Assembly: GCA_044348085.1 (NCBI GenBank)
Contig: JBIKTM010000004.1
Span: 1-64,000, forward strand
Direction: 5' to 3'
DNA from: Verrucolacustris sp044348085
GTDB lineage: Bacteria > Verrucomicrobiota > Verrucomicrobiia > Methylacidiphilales > Verrucolacustridaceae
Length of the DNA: 64,000 nucleotides
The notes beneath the pieces are model-generated. The model had not been told where the DNA came from, made no database searches, and worked only from the letters and a program-made list of their open reading frames with translations. Shown here one piece after another: positions 44,068-52,863 of this stretch (position 1 is its first letter; each line of letters starts with the position of its first letter). Both the position numbers and the translations under genes were made by a program.

Positions 44068-47000
44068 ATGGCTAAGGGTTCCAGAAAATTTTCCTTCTCC
44101 GTTGAGGCGGGGATTTTCTTTATACTTTTGGGGGTACTTTTTGCGGGTTGGCTGAGAAATGGCCCTTCCAATCAGGAATTGTTGGCGAACTATGCCAAGT
44201 CGAAAGATCTCTGGGACCTGATAGTGGCCAGCAAGGGTTTTGCTTGGTGGACCCCAAATTACCTGGGTGGGGCTCCCACGGCTCCGCTAGCTGGAATGGG
44301 ATTGAGTATGTTTTGGCTGCTTCTGGGAGGTGTCTTTACTGATCCGGTCTTCGCTGGAAAGGCCTTGGGGTTTCTTTCTTTGGCTCTCTCGGGAGTTCTG
44401 ATGGCCGCCTTTGTTCGACGTTTGACAGAGGATAAGCGTGCGGGGTGGATCGCTGCTTTTCTGTATGCGCTAGGACCTCAAGCCGCACTTCGGTTGGCAG
44501 GGAACGAACACATGCCTGTGGTGTTCTGTATGCCCTATCCACCTCTGATCGGTTGGGCTTTGTTGGACATCGCAACTCGTAATTCGGGCAAGGGAACAGT
44601 CATTCTTTCCCTAGCTATGGCGGCCATGAGTCTGACCTTTAACAAGATGACGGCCGTTTTTGCCCCTGTGGCCTTGGGATTGGCTATCTGGCTTCATTTT
44701 CGCTACCCCCACAAAACCATTCCTATTTTACGGGGCTGTGTGATTGCAGGTGGAATTTTCTTCTTTCTAGCAATCCTCCCACAACTTCCTGGATTGCGCG
44801 AGGCGAGTTGGATGGCCCTTTTTTCGACGGATCCACTCTTGGGGTGGCAGTCGAACTTTTCGATCAAAGCGCCACTCTCTTGGTTTGATCGAGGGGGCCT
44901 CTTGATGAAAGGGATGCCTGGTAACTTCACAGTGGATGAGGGAGGCTTCTACTTGGGGATCATCGTGGTACTTGCTACAGCACTAGCTCTTGAGGTTCGT
45001 CGGCGGGGTTCGGAATCGAATCTGGATGGCCCCCTTAAACTCTTCATCGCTCTCTTTCTTCTAGTCCATTGGTTCAGCTTAGGGCCGCGTAGTGGATTTG
45101 GAGGAATAATTGAATTTCTGAAATCAGCTCAGGGAATTCAGGACTGGGTTCTGCCCATTTTCTGGATCAGTGCATTGGGACCGATCGTTGTTCTTGCGTT
45201 GATCTGGCCTAATGGACAGTGGAAGTGGCCGACCTTTGCGATCGCTTTAATGGTTTATATGTTTCTTCCAGGTTTCCGCCTCTTTGAACTAATTCCTATA
45301 GCAGGAACAGTGCGTGCTCCTTGGTCGTTCTGGCAGGTCGGCGGAGCCTTTTGTCTTGCAGGGGTTGGTGGACTCGCCGTTACACGGTTTTGTCCTGGAA
45401 AGACGAGGAGGTGGCTCCCTGCTGTTGTCATCATCTTTGCTGCTCTCGATTTCACTCCGTACTACGCCAAGTTCTTTAAACCCGGACTTGAGGTTGGAAC
45501 CTACGAAAGCTTTCTGGATTCAGCAGCGTTCCTGAAAATCCAGCAGAAGCCTGGATCGATTCTTCCGCTTTCTGGTCGTTATTTTTACACTCAATTACCG
45601 CAACTGACGGGGAGACCAATTTCTACCGAAGCTTTTCAATCTTACTTTATGTCGAAGGGATTGCGCGCGATTCAGGATGCTAGCGGGTCCAGTGCAGATC
45701 TCATGCGGGTGTCCCTTAGTCTTCAAGGAGTTCGATACATACTGATTGATCGAACCGATGTAGATACGCCCGAACAGCTCCAAATGGCATTCAAACAGCA
45801 GTATCCGACTGTCTTTGAAAATCCGTTCTTTACAATTCTTGAGAATCCAAATTCACTGGCCCCTGGATTTTTGGCTCAAAATTATGTTTCGATTCCTCCA
45901 GGCAAGATGGAATATGCGGCTGCTGATCTGGGCCTCGTTCGGCTTTATTTTCTGCCTATTGAAGCTTCAGGGGTGGAAATCAGTGATCCTGCGCTGGCGG
46001 GGTTGATGAATCCTCAAAATGGTGAAGTCGAGTTAACCAACGCGTTTCGCAATAAGGAGGGATACCCGTTCCGCATCTTGGATCGTGGAAACTTTCAAGC
46101 TGTAGGATCGAGCCTGATTAAGATTATGCCCCAAGGTCAGGCGGGATGGATTACGCTTACTCAGACTTGGCATCCCGACTGGAAAGTTTTTGTAGATGGT
46201 CTCCAAAGCGATGTAACTCGGGTGGCACTGGCATTTAGTGGGGTTCGAATCGGGGAGGGAGTAAGTGAGGTGACCTTTGCGTTTCTACCGCCCTTGTGGG
46301 TCTCAATCTCATTAGGGTTAGGGCTGATAAGCTGGGTGTTTGTTTTGGGTGCTTCTGGATATTTGCGGTTTGCTCCATGTCCTCCGAGATGGAAACAGTG
46401 GTGGGACGGGGAAGAGATTGCGCAGCATGCGGTTGACCCTGAAAAAAAGACCCAGTTAACCTCTAAAGACAAGCGAAGTGGGTCAAGCAGGGTAACAAAA
46501 AGCTTGGTAATTTTGCCGACGTATAACGAGGCCGAGATGATTCAAACTACTTTGGATGAGGTGCTTGCCAAAGCCCTTAACTTGGATGTTTTGGTTGTGG
46601 ATGATGGATCTCCCGACGGAACTTCGGGAAAAGTGAAAGCGCACACACAATTTCAAAAGCGTATATTCATCATGGAGAGACCTGGAAAAGCAGGTTTGGG
46701 TTCTGCTTATCGTACTGCTTTCCAGTGGGCACTCGAAAATGGGTATGATGCGGTGGTAGAGATGGATGCCGATCTTTCCCATGATCCTGCAGAGATTTCA
46801 GTACTCCTTGAGACACTGGCGAACGGGGCGGACATGGCCGTGGGATCGCGCTACTTAAATGGAATTCGAATCCTGAATTGGCCACAGAGCCGCTTATGGA
46901 TTAGCACTTTTGGAGGATGGTATGCGCGAGTGTTGACGGGTTTGCCTATGACCGATCCGACAAGCGGGTTCAAAGCGATCCGGCGTCGTGTATTGCAGGA

Positions 47001-47205
47001 TTTGGATTGGGAGAAATTCACTTCCCAAGGGTATGGGTTCCAAGTTGAGCTTCACTTCTTCGCATGGCAGGCAGGATTCAAGATTGTGGAAGTACCCATC
47101 ATTTTTACAGAGAGAAGGGAAGGCAGCTCGAAAATGTCTGCCCACATAGCACTTGAAGCTGCGAAAAGGGTGCTTCAATTATCGGTGCAGAGGATATTTC
47201 CTTGA
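44068..47205 (+). CDS. Fusion of YfhO-like membrane protein and DPM1-type glycosyltransferase 2
   Basis: 1045 residues. The first about 770 are a multi-span membrane part of YfhO type, with an extracytoplasmic C-terminal beta region (TWHPDWKVFVDGL). After a short charged linker, residues about 810-1045 form a soluble GT2 domain like polyprenyl-phosphate mannose/glucose synthase: VILPTYNEAE, LDVLVVDDGSPDG, VEMDADLSHDP (metal DxD region), GSRY and DPTSGFKAIRR. The fusion joins a probable donor-making enzyme to a membrane glycosyltransferase or flippase-like partner. Its stop overlaps the next start (TTGA). Confidence 0.82.
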   Translation: MAKGSRKFSFSVEAGIFFILLGVLFAGWLRNGPSNQELLANYAKSKDLWDLIVASKGFAWWTPNYLGGAPTAPLAGMGLSMFWLLLGGVFTDPVFAGKALGFLSLALSGVLMAAFVRRLTEDKRAGWIAAFLYALGPQAALRLAGNEHMPVVFCMPYPPLIGWALLDIATRNSGKGTVILSLAMAAMSLTFNKMTAVFAPVALGLAIWLHFRYPHKTIPILRGCVIAGGIFFFLAILPQLPGLREASWMALFSTDPLLGWQSNFSIKAPLSWFDRGGLLMKGMPGNFTVDEGGFYLGIIVVLATALALEVRRRGSESNLDGPLKLFIALFLLVHWFSLGPRSGFGGIIEFLKSAQGIQDWVLPIFWISALGPIVVLALIWPNGQWKWPTFAIALMVYMFLPGFRLFELIPIAGTVRAPWSFWQVGGAFCLAGVGGLAVTRFCPGKTRRWLPAVVIIFAALDFTPYYAKFFKPGLEVGTYESFLDSAAFLKIQQKPGSILPLSGRYFYTQLPQLTGRPISTEAFQSYFMSKGLRAIQDASGSSADLMRVSLSLQGVRYILIDRTDVDTPEQLQMAFKQQYPTVFENPFFTILENPNSLAPGFLAQNYVSIPPGKMEYAAADLGLVRLYFLPIEASGVEISDPALAGLMNPQNGEVELTNAFRNKEGYPFRILDRGNFQAVGSSLIKIMPQGQAGWITLTQTWHPDWKVFVDGLQSDVTRVALAFSGVRIGEGVSEVTFAFLPPLWVSISLGLGLISWVFVLGASGYLRFAPCPPRWKQWWDGEEIAQHAVDPEKKTQLTSKDKRSGSSRVTKSLVILPTYNEAEMIQTTLDEVLAKALNLDVLVVDDGSPDGTSGKVKAHTQFQKRIFIMERPGKAGLGSAYRTAFQWALENGYDAVVEMDADLSHDPAEISVLLETLANGADMAVGSRYLNGIRILNWPQSRLWISTFGGWYARVLTGLPMTDPTSGFKAIRRRVLQDLDWEKFTSQGYGFQVELHFFAWQAGFKIVEVPIIFTERREGSSKMSAHIALEAAKRVLQLSVQRIFP

Positions 47206-50039
47206 ACCATGCCCATCTACAGCAAAAGTTGCGTTGGCAATGGCCGTTTGAACGGACTGATTGGGTTGCTGCAGGTGTCAGTTACCTGATTGCGCAGTGT
47301 ATCTACTTCTTTACGACTCAGCCTAATGTCGGTCTTTTAGATTCGGGGGAGTTTTTAACAGCGGCTGTTCATGTGGGGGTTCCTCATCCAACAGGGTATC
47401 CTCTTTGGACAATCGGAGCGCATATTTTTAAACTTTTCCCGTTTGGGAATGGGGCATGGGAAATAAATCTTTTTTCGGGTTTTTGCTCAGCTGTAGCTGT
47501 TGGAATTCTCGGGCTTATCCTTTGCAATTCATTGCGCTGGTTTGGGGTGAGAGAACGGGTTGCTCAGATTTTAGCTATCGGTTGGGCTGTAGCGCTCGCG
47601 TGCAGTGTTTCGATGTGGTCGCAGGCGGTCATCGCCGAGGTATACGGATTGCATGTCTTGGTTGTTATGTTCTACATATGGGTTCTCTACCGTTGGGTGA
47701 GAGAGCCTGCGTGGACAAACGGATTGGCGTGGTCGGCTTTCTTCTTTGCCCTCGGTATGAGTAATCACCATTTGATGATTGCTCTGGCACCATTACCCGT
47801 TGTGTTAATGCTTTTAGTGCGACGAGATCTTTTGGTTGAGGGTCTTCTTTATCTTTCTGGCTCAGCTGCCCTCGTTTACCTAGGTTTCGGAAGTATTTCA
47901 GGTGAATCTGCCACGTGGCACTCTTCGGTTCGTTTTCTCTTGTGTGTGGGCGTTGCGCTCATTTTGTGGTTATTCATTAGGCGAAAACTAATTCACTGGC
48001 GAACGGGCGTGTGGGTACTTTTTGCCGTGATTTTGGGACTATCACCCTACTCCTATATGCCGTTGGCATCAGAGACGAATCCTCCTATGAACTGGGGTTT
48101 TACGAGCACAAAAGAGGGGTTCTTTTACTCCGTTAACCGCAGTCAGTATTCGGGTAAACTTTCAGATCAGCTTCTGAAAACTGTGGGTCGGGCTATGGGT
48201 GCGGCTCCGCAAGAGCTTCTTGATCCGCCTCCACCTCCACCCGGATCTCCTCCTCAAGCATCTTTTGCGGAGACATTAGGAAAGTTTTCACAGCTTTACT
48301 GGCGTAAGATTGTTGCCAATTTCACACCATTATCGATTTTAGCACTCGTTGCTTCCGTGGCTTTTCTGGGTGGCCTGCCTCGGCTTGTTCGAACGTGGAT
48401 TCAAGTGATGGCTTTGGGCTTTTTATTGGCCGGTTTCCTTCAGCCTGCGTTTGATCAAGCGGGGGCGGATGAAGCTTCGTGGTTGCTCTACATGCCTCTT
48501 ATAGGTTTCTCATATCCTTTTTTTGTTCTCATTGCAGGTTTTGGATCTGGATTAGTGATTTGCAAGTGGGCGAAAAAACCATTCTTCGCATTGACTGCGG
48601 CGATTGTTCTGGGTGGAATCGTTTCTGCTTTTAGCTTCAGGCAGAATTTAACTTTTTGCAGTCAACGGGATCACTGGTTTGGGTGGATGTACGGAAGGGA
48701 TATGTTATCGGATCTTCCTAAGGACAGTTTTGTTTTCGGAGGTACTGATCCAGGTCGTTTCGTGCCTACCTATATGATTTTGTCAGAGAGCTTTGAGGAT
48801 AAGAAAAATAAGAGAGATCCAAACTTTGATCGTCGTGATCTGTACATCATTACACAAAATGCTTTAGCAGACGCATTTTACAATCAGTACATCCGAAACC
48901 ACTATTCGACCGACCGACCTGCACCTCGGGGATGGGTCGACAGGTGGCTAGGTCGAGACAGACACTTTCCTCAAGCGCCCTTGGTACTGCCAAGGCAGGA
49001 AGATATTATGGCAATTTATCAGGCAGCAATCGAAAAAAGGCAGAGGGATACTTCAGCTGTTGACCCTAATTCCGATCCTACAGTTTTAAATTCGCTGGTG
49101 GGCGAGTGGATTTGGCAAAGGAATAAAGATCAGCGAGCTTTCTTTGTTGAGGAAAGTTTTCCGATGGAGTGGTCCTATCCAAATGCAGTTCCGCACGGAC
49201 TCTGCTATGAAATTAAAAAAGACCCTGTTCCCGTACTCAAACCTGGGTTGGTTCAGGGAGACATGGATTATTGGAGACAATATATAGACCACCTGAAGAA
49301 AGACCCGCGTTTTGAGGATGACATTGATGCACAGAGATCCTTCTCAAAACTTCGGAACACAGGTGGAAATATATATAAGTGGCGCCAGATGCCTCAAGCA
49401 GCTGAGCAGGCATATCGTCAGGCGTTGGAGTTGTGGCCTGGCAATACAGAGACCCTGAATAACTTTTCCGATCTGCTTCTCAAGCAGAAACGAGCCTCAG
49501 AGTTAAGGGATATTCTTGAGAAAGCTTCTAAAGCCGACCCGAACAATGGATTACTAGCTCTGCTTTTGACGAACTGTGAAAGACGGATTGCTTTAGCAAA
49601 GGAAATTACCACGTTGGAGGCTCAGTGGAGTGGGAACACTAAGGATGTGAAGACTTTTCAGGAGCTACTTGCCAAATATTCTGAGGATGGAAACTTGGCC
49701 AAAGCTGATCCCCTTGTGGCGCAAGGGGCTGCTCTATTTGCAACAAATGTGGATGTTTTGAGAGACGTCGTGAACTATTTTGCGATCCAGAATCGAGTCC
49801 CTATGGCCATCGAGTATGGAAAGAAGCTTCAAAAGATTACCCCTGAGGATGCTGAAGTGAAATTTGGTATGGCTAAGTTTTACATCGCTACTGGGAATCG
49901 GTTGGAGTTCTACAAATCTTTAAAAGAGGCTATTGTTTTTGGTGGACTTCCAATGCGGGAGAAAGTTGCCATTGAACCTATTTTTCAACAGATCCAGAGT
50001 GAACCTGAATTTCAAAAGCTAATTAGAGCATCCCAGTAA
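47202..50039 (+). CDS. DUF2723 membrane protein with C-terminal TPR region (putative O-glycosyltransferase)
   Basis: 945 residues. The DUF2723 signature LLDSGEFLTAAVHVGVPHPT with GYPLW follows the first membrane helix; this family shares the protein O-mannosyltransferase-like GT-C fold and its first-loop acidic residues. About ten spans run to near residue 480. A soluble periplasmic part follows, and TPR-like repeats fill about 735-945 (AEQAYRQALELWPGN). A six-proline run occurs near residue 341. TTG start overlapping the upstream stop. Likely transfers sugars to proteins or glycans outside the cytoplasm; this is inference from fold. Confidence 0.82.
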   Translation: MNHAHLQQKLRWQWPFERTDWVAAGVSYLIAQCIYFFTTQPNVGLLDSGEFLTAAVHVGVPHPTGYPLWTIGAHIFKLFPFGNGAWEINLFSGFCSAVAVGILGLILCNSLRWFGVRERVAQILAIGWAVALACSVSMWSQAVIAEVYGLHVLVVMFYIWVLYRWVREPAWTNGLAWSAFFFALGMSNHHLMIALAPLPVVLMLLVRRDLLVEGLLYLSGSAALVYLGFGSISGESATWHSSVRFLLCVGVALILWLFIRRKLIHWRTGVWVLFAVILGLSPYSYMPLASETNPPMNWGFTSTKEGFFYSVNRSQYSGKLSDQLLKTVGRAMGAAPQELLDPPPPPPGSPPQASFAETLGKFSQLYWRKIVANFTPLSILALVASVAFLGGLPRLVRTWIQVMALGFLLAGFLQPAFDQAGADEASWLLYMPLIGFSYPFFVLIAGFGSGLVICKWAKKPFFALTAAIVLGGIVSAFSFRQNLTFCSQRDHWFGWMYGRDMLSDLPKDSFVFGGTDPGRFVPTYMILSESFEDKKNKRDPNFDRRDLYIITQNALADAFYNQYIRNHYSTDRPAPRGWVDRWLGRDRHFPQAPLVLPRQEDIMAIYQAAIEKRQRDTSAVDPNSDPTVLNSLVGEWIWQRNKDQRAFFVEESFPMEWSYPNAVPHGLCYEIKKDPVPVLKPGLVQGDMDYWRQYIDHLKKDPRFEDDIDAQRSFSKLRNTGGNIYKWRQMPQAAEQAYRQALELWPGNTETLNNFSDLLLKQKRASELRDILEKASKADPNNGLLALLLTNCERRIALAKEITTLEAQWSGNTKDVKTFQELLAKYSEDGNLAKADPLVAQGAALFATNVDVLRDVVNYFAIQNRVPMAIEYGKKLQKITPEDAEVKFGMAKFYIATGNRLEFYKSLKEAIVFGGLPMREKVAIEPIFQQIQSEPEFQKLIRASQ

Positions 50040-50149
50040 GATTTACTGGCATCTGGATTGTCCTATTCTTTCGTATTTCTTGTGTGAACAAACTTTGATT
50101 ACACGTAAAACTATACAGAGTAGTATCTGAGTCGATTTGTAGTGCGGCT

Positions 50150-50827
50150 CTATTTCTTTGAGTTAGGTGTGGCGGATGTAGGTGCCGGAGTGGTGGGTGT
50201 GGCTGTAGGTGGCGGTGTGGCTGAATCGTCAGGAATGGCTAAAAGGCCTGCCTCCGTCCAAGGAGTAGTCATAGATGCCAAAGCCTTGCGTTTTGCTGCC
50301 ACCTCATCTGTTTGAATTGGGCTGGCACTATTTCCCCAGTCACTACGAATATATGTAAGAATTGCGGCAATCTGATCATCCTTCAGAGGCACCGGAGCTC
50401 CATCGCCCCAAGCTGGCATATTGTTGTTGTAAACGTTTCCTTTAACATGAATCACGCCTGCGATTCCCTTGTGAAGAATTGCGATGAGGCGATTCTTTGA
50501 GCCTGTAACCCACTCCGACTCCGCTAAAGGGGGATACACTCCTGCTTGGCCCAACCCGGTTGCTTGGTGGCACTGGGCGCAATTCGCTGTGTAGAGACGT
50601 TTGCCTATCACTTTGGGATCTGGGGGTGCCACAGGACCCGTGCTCACTGGACCCCAAGTAATCTGACCCGCGTCGTATACATCTCCACGAAATCCACCGC
50701 TGTAAAAAAACAGATATCCACCTGCCCAGAAAGAGAGGATGACCCCTAAGCCGAGAATCCAGCCAGGAATTGGGGCATGTCGTTCGGACGGAGCTTGGGA
50801 CAAAGAGGGGAGTTCGGAGGGGTTCAT
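50150..50827 (-). CDS. Membrane-anchored monoheme cytochrome c
   Basis: 225 residues from ATG 50827; the longer frame runs into the upstream gene. One N-terminal membrane helix (about 24-43), then a cytochrome c domain with heme site CAQCH and GLGQAGVYPPLAES. MPAWGDG supplies the probable axial Met. The C-terminal tail is low-complexity Pro/Thr/Ala. It is last in the respiratory operon, overlapping the CcoO-like gene by ATGA. It probably carries electrons between ACIII and the oxidase, but the partner is not shown by sequence. Confidence 0.85.
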   Translation of the reverse strand: MNPSELPSLSQAPSERHAPIPGWILGLGVILSFWAGGYLFFYSGGFRGDVYDAGQITWGPVSTGPVAPPDPKVIGKRLYTANCAQCHQATGLGQAGVYPPLAESEWVTGSKNRLIAILHKGIAGVIHVKGNVYNNNMPAWGDGAPVPLKDDQIAAILTYIRSDWGNSASPIQTDEVAAKRKALASMTTPWTEAGLLAIPDDSATPPPTATPTTPAPTSATPNSKK

Positions 50828-51426
50828 TTCAGTGGGGCCTCCGGCAACGAGTAGTCCGAATGAAGAGACTGCAAATAAGCAACAAGGGCTTTGGCCTGGT
50901 AGGTTGGGAGCACTTGCTTCCAATCCTTACTTGGTACGGGTAAGGCATCCTTTTCAATGGTTGGCCCCGCAACTTTTAGGTCAAAAAGCCATGGATGTGG
51001 AGGGCATGTTGATGAAGCCTTCTTTAAGCGAGGATTCCATATATGCATCATCAGTTCGTTTGCATCAGCCAATCGAATTCCAATATTGGATAGGTCGGGT
51101 CCAATCCGTGAAGATCCGATCCATGCAGGCTCGCGAAATAGGTAGTCCCTTGGAACTGTTCTTCGAGGTCCCCATCCACGCGCAAGATCTGCCGATCCTG
51201 TAGGTCCGCGGATTGAGAGTGAGTGACACTCTAGACATCCTTGCGAGGCAAAAACACGTGAACCAGTCTGAGCGAGTCCTGATGGGACAGGAGGGACGGT
51301 ATAATTGGTCTCTTCGTCTAGAATGGGATCAAGTCTGCCAACCTGGAAATAGCCAAGGGCGATCTGTCCTGCCCAAGCAAAAAGAAGGGCTAGAAAGACT
51401 AGGACAAGCGCTTGAGTTGATTTCAT
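50824..51426 (-). CDS. CcoO-like membrane-bound cytochrome c with Met-to-Cys change at the axial position
   Basis: 200 residues with an N-terminal helix and one heme site CLECH (64-68). GWGPRRTVPRDYLF and IGPDLSNIGIR match the CcoO (FixO) subunit of cbb3 oxidases closely. In CcoO the axial Met sits in a motif like S-x-MP-x-YPWLF; here the segment is SSTCPPHPWLF, so Cys141 replaces Met, with His144 nearby. The codon is TGC on the minus strand. This would change heme ligation and lower its potential. It follows the CcoN-like gene directly (TAA then ATG). Confidence 0.85.
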   Translation of the reverse strand: MKSTQALVLVFLALLFAWAGQIALGYFQVGRLDPILDEETNYTVPPVPSGLAQTGSRVFASQGCLECHSLSIRGPTGSADLARGWGPRRTVPRDYLFREPAWIGSSRIGPDLSNIGIRLADANELMMHIWNPRLKKASSTCPPHPWLFDLKVAGPTIEKDALPVPSKDWKQVLPTYQAKALVAYLQSLHSDYSLPEAPLK

Positions 51427-52863
51427 TTAATGATGAGCTGGGTTTAGGGATGGAGCCGATTCATCCCGAGGAAGTGGAAATATTGCGACAGGCGCAACGG
51501 AATTAAAGAGCTTAAGTAGAGTGGCAAAAAAGAGTGTCGAAAAAGCAAGTTGGCCAATCCACCAAGCTATTTGTCCTGCAAGAGCAACGGAGAGAAAGGG
51601 GCGGAGATAACTTGCAATTGTCGACATAGGAACACCCGGATCGTTTAAGGCTAACCCTTGGAGAATTCCGGCTATGGCATAACAGGATGCGGCAGATGCA
51701 ATTCCTAAAGTTGAGAACCAGAAGTGGATTGTAAGGGCGGGGTGACTAGGCCAACCCACGGTCCTTGACGCGGGAAGAAGTGCATAGATCGCTCCTGCCA
51801 GAGCGTTTCCATAAAATGAGAAAAGGAGAAGGGATTGAGTCGCTTGGGACACAACGGTGAATGTGGTGACTTGACGGATTCCAGGAATGGCAAGAAAGGC
51901 CAGCCACGCATAGGAGACGAGATAAGACCAGAGGCTCACGGCTAAAAATCGTAAGGCAACCTGGCGTCTGCACTCTTCAATTTTTCCATCAAGAAGTGGC
52001 TTGAGAAGTGTTCCGTTACCCCAAACAGCGACTCCCAGAAGAATCGTTGCGACAACACCAGCGCTTTGAAGCCATGAAGGTATTGGCCCCTCACTTGCAA
52101 GACTCATGCCAATCCATCCGCCAAGGCCAATTGTGGTGCCCCACGCCAGAACACCTAAAGAAAGGCTTCCGACAGGACGGCCCGTAAGGGTGGGTAAAAG
52201 TTGAAAGAGAAGGACTAGAGCCAAAGGGGTGAGCCACAGATGATGGAGAAAGGAGTGCCATGTAAGCTGGGCAATAATTTGGAGCGCACCAGGGGCAAGA
52301 CCTCCACGAAGAAGTAGTTCTGCTGTGCCAAGTCCGAGAGGCAGTGCAACAAGAGCCGCCAAGAGGTAGAGCCTTGGAAGAAGGGGACCGCTTTTCCAGG
52401 AGCGACCTAAGCCACGAGTAAGTCCTGTACCCAGAACCAGAAAAGAGACTAGAAAGAGACAGCTTACCGAGCGAGAGAATGAGAGAGAGATGATGCCCGA
52501 GGATCCATTCCAAATAATTTCAGCAACACCGACCAGTACAGCAATTTGCCAAAGAACAGCTGCACTTGTGAGAAGCTTGCCATAACGAAAGGGAATTCCT
52601 GAAATGCGGGGAATTAGAATTAGTAGAACTCCCAAGAAACCTGAGGTGATCCACCCGTAGGTAAAAAGGAAGGTCGTAAGGGGAGCAAGATGAGCATAGC
52701 CGATCCATGGGATAGGAAGAACGTAGGCAAGAGAGGGAATAAGGAGTTGAAGTGTTGCAAGGACTTGCAGGCCAGCTCCTAAAAGTGCCCAGCTGACTGA
52801 TCCAACTAAAAGGATTAGTGCTGCAAAGGATGATTTAGAAAAAGATGAAATGTGAGTATTCAT
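51427..52863 (-). CDS. CcoN-like heme-copper oxidase subunit lacking its metal ligands
   Basis: 478 residues with about 12 spans. It aligns with cbb3 oxidase CcoN over its length, including LLPTLTGRPV, IPSWLQS, the TIHFWFSTLG segment and IAGILQGL. The catalytic residues are changed: PLHT becomes PLTT (T63, low-spin heme ligand), the HH copper pair near 250 is gone, and GHVH becomes T342/S344 (heme ligands). His203 and His207/208 remain near the third copper ligand. The frame is intact. A structural or electron-relay role in a complex with the CcoO-like cytochrome is inferred. It should not reduce oxygen. Start overlaps the upstream stop (ATGA). Confidence 0.82.
   Translation of the reverse strand: MNTHISSFSKSSFAALILLVGSVSWALLGAGLQVLATLQLLIPSLAYVLPIPWIGYAHLAPLTTFLFTYGWITSGFLGVLLILIPRISGIPFRYGKLLTSAAVLWQIAVLVGVAEIIWNGSSGIISLSFSRSVSCLFLVSFLVLGTGLTRGLGRSWKSGPLLPRLYLLAALVALPLGLGTAELLLRGGLAPGALQIIAQLTWHSFLHHLWLTPLALVLLFQLLPTLTGRPVGSLSLGVLAWGTTIGLGGWIGMSLASEGPIPSWLQSAGVVATILLGVAVWGNGTLLKPLLDGKIEECRRQVALRFLAVSLWSYLVSYAWLAFLAIPGIRQVTTFTVVSQATQSLLLFSFYGNALAGAIYALLPASRTVGWPSHPALTIHFWFSTLGIASAASCYAIAGILQGLALNDPGVPMSTIASYLRPFLSVALAGQIAWWIGQLAFSTLFFATLLKLFNSVAPVAIFPLPRDESAPSLNPAHH

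Noticed and set aside
50828..50923. Longer start for the last cytochrome c of the respiratory operon
   Set aside because: It lies within the CcoO-like gene; the ATG at 50827 makes the usual ATGA overlap and precedes the membrane helix.
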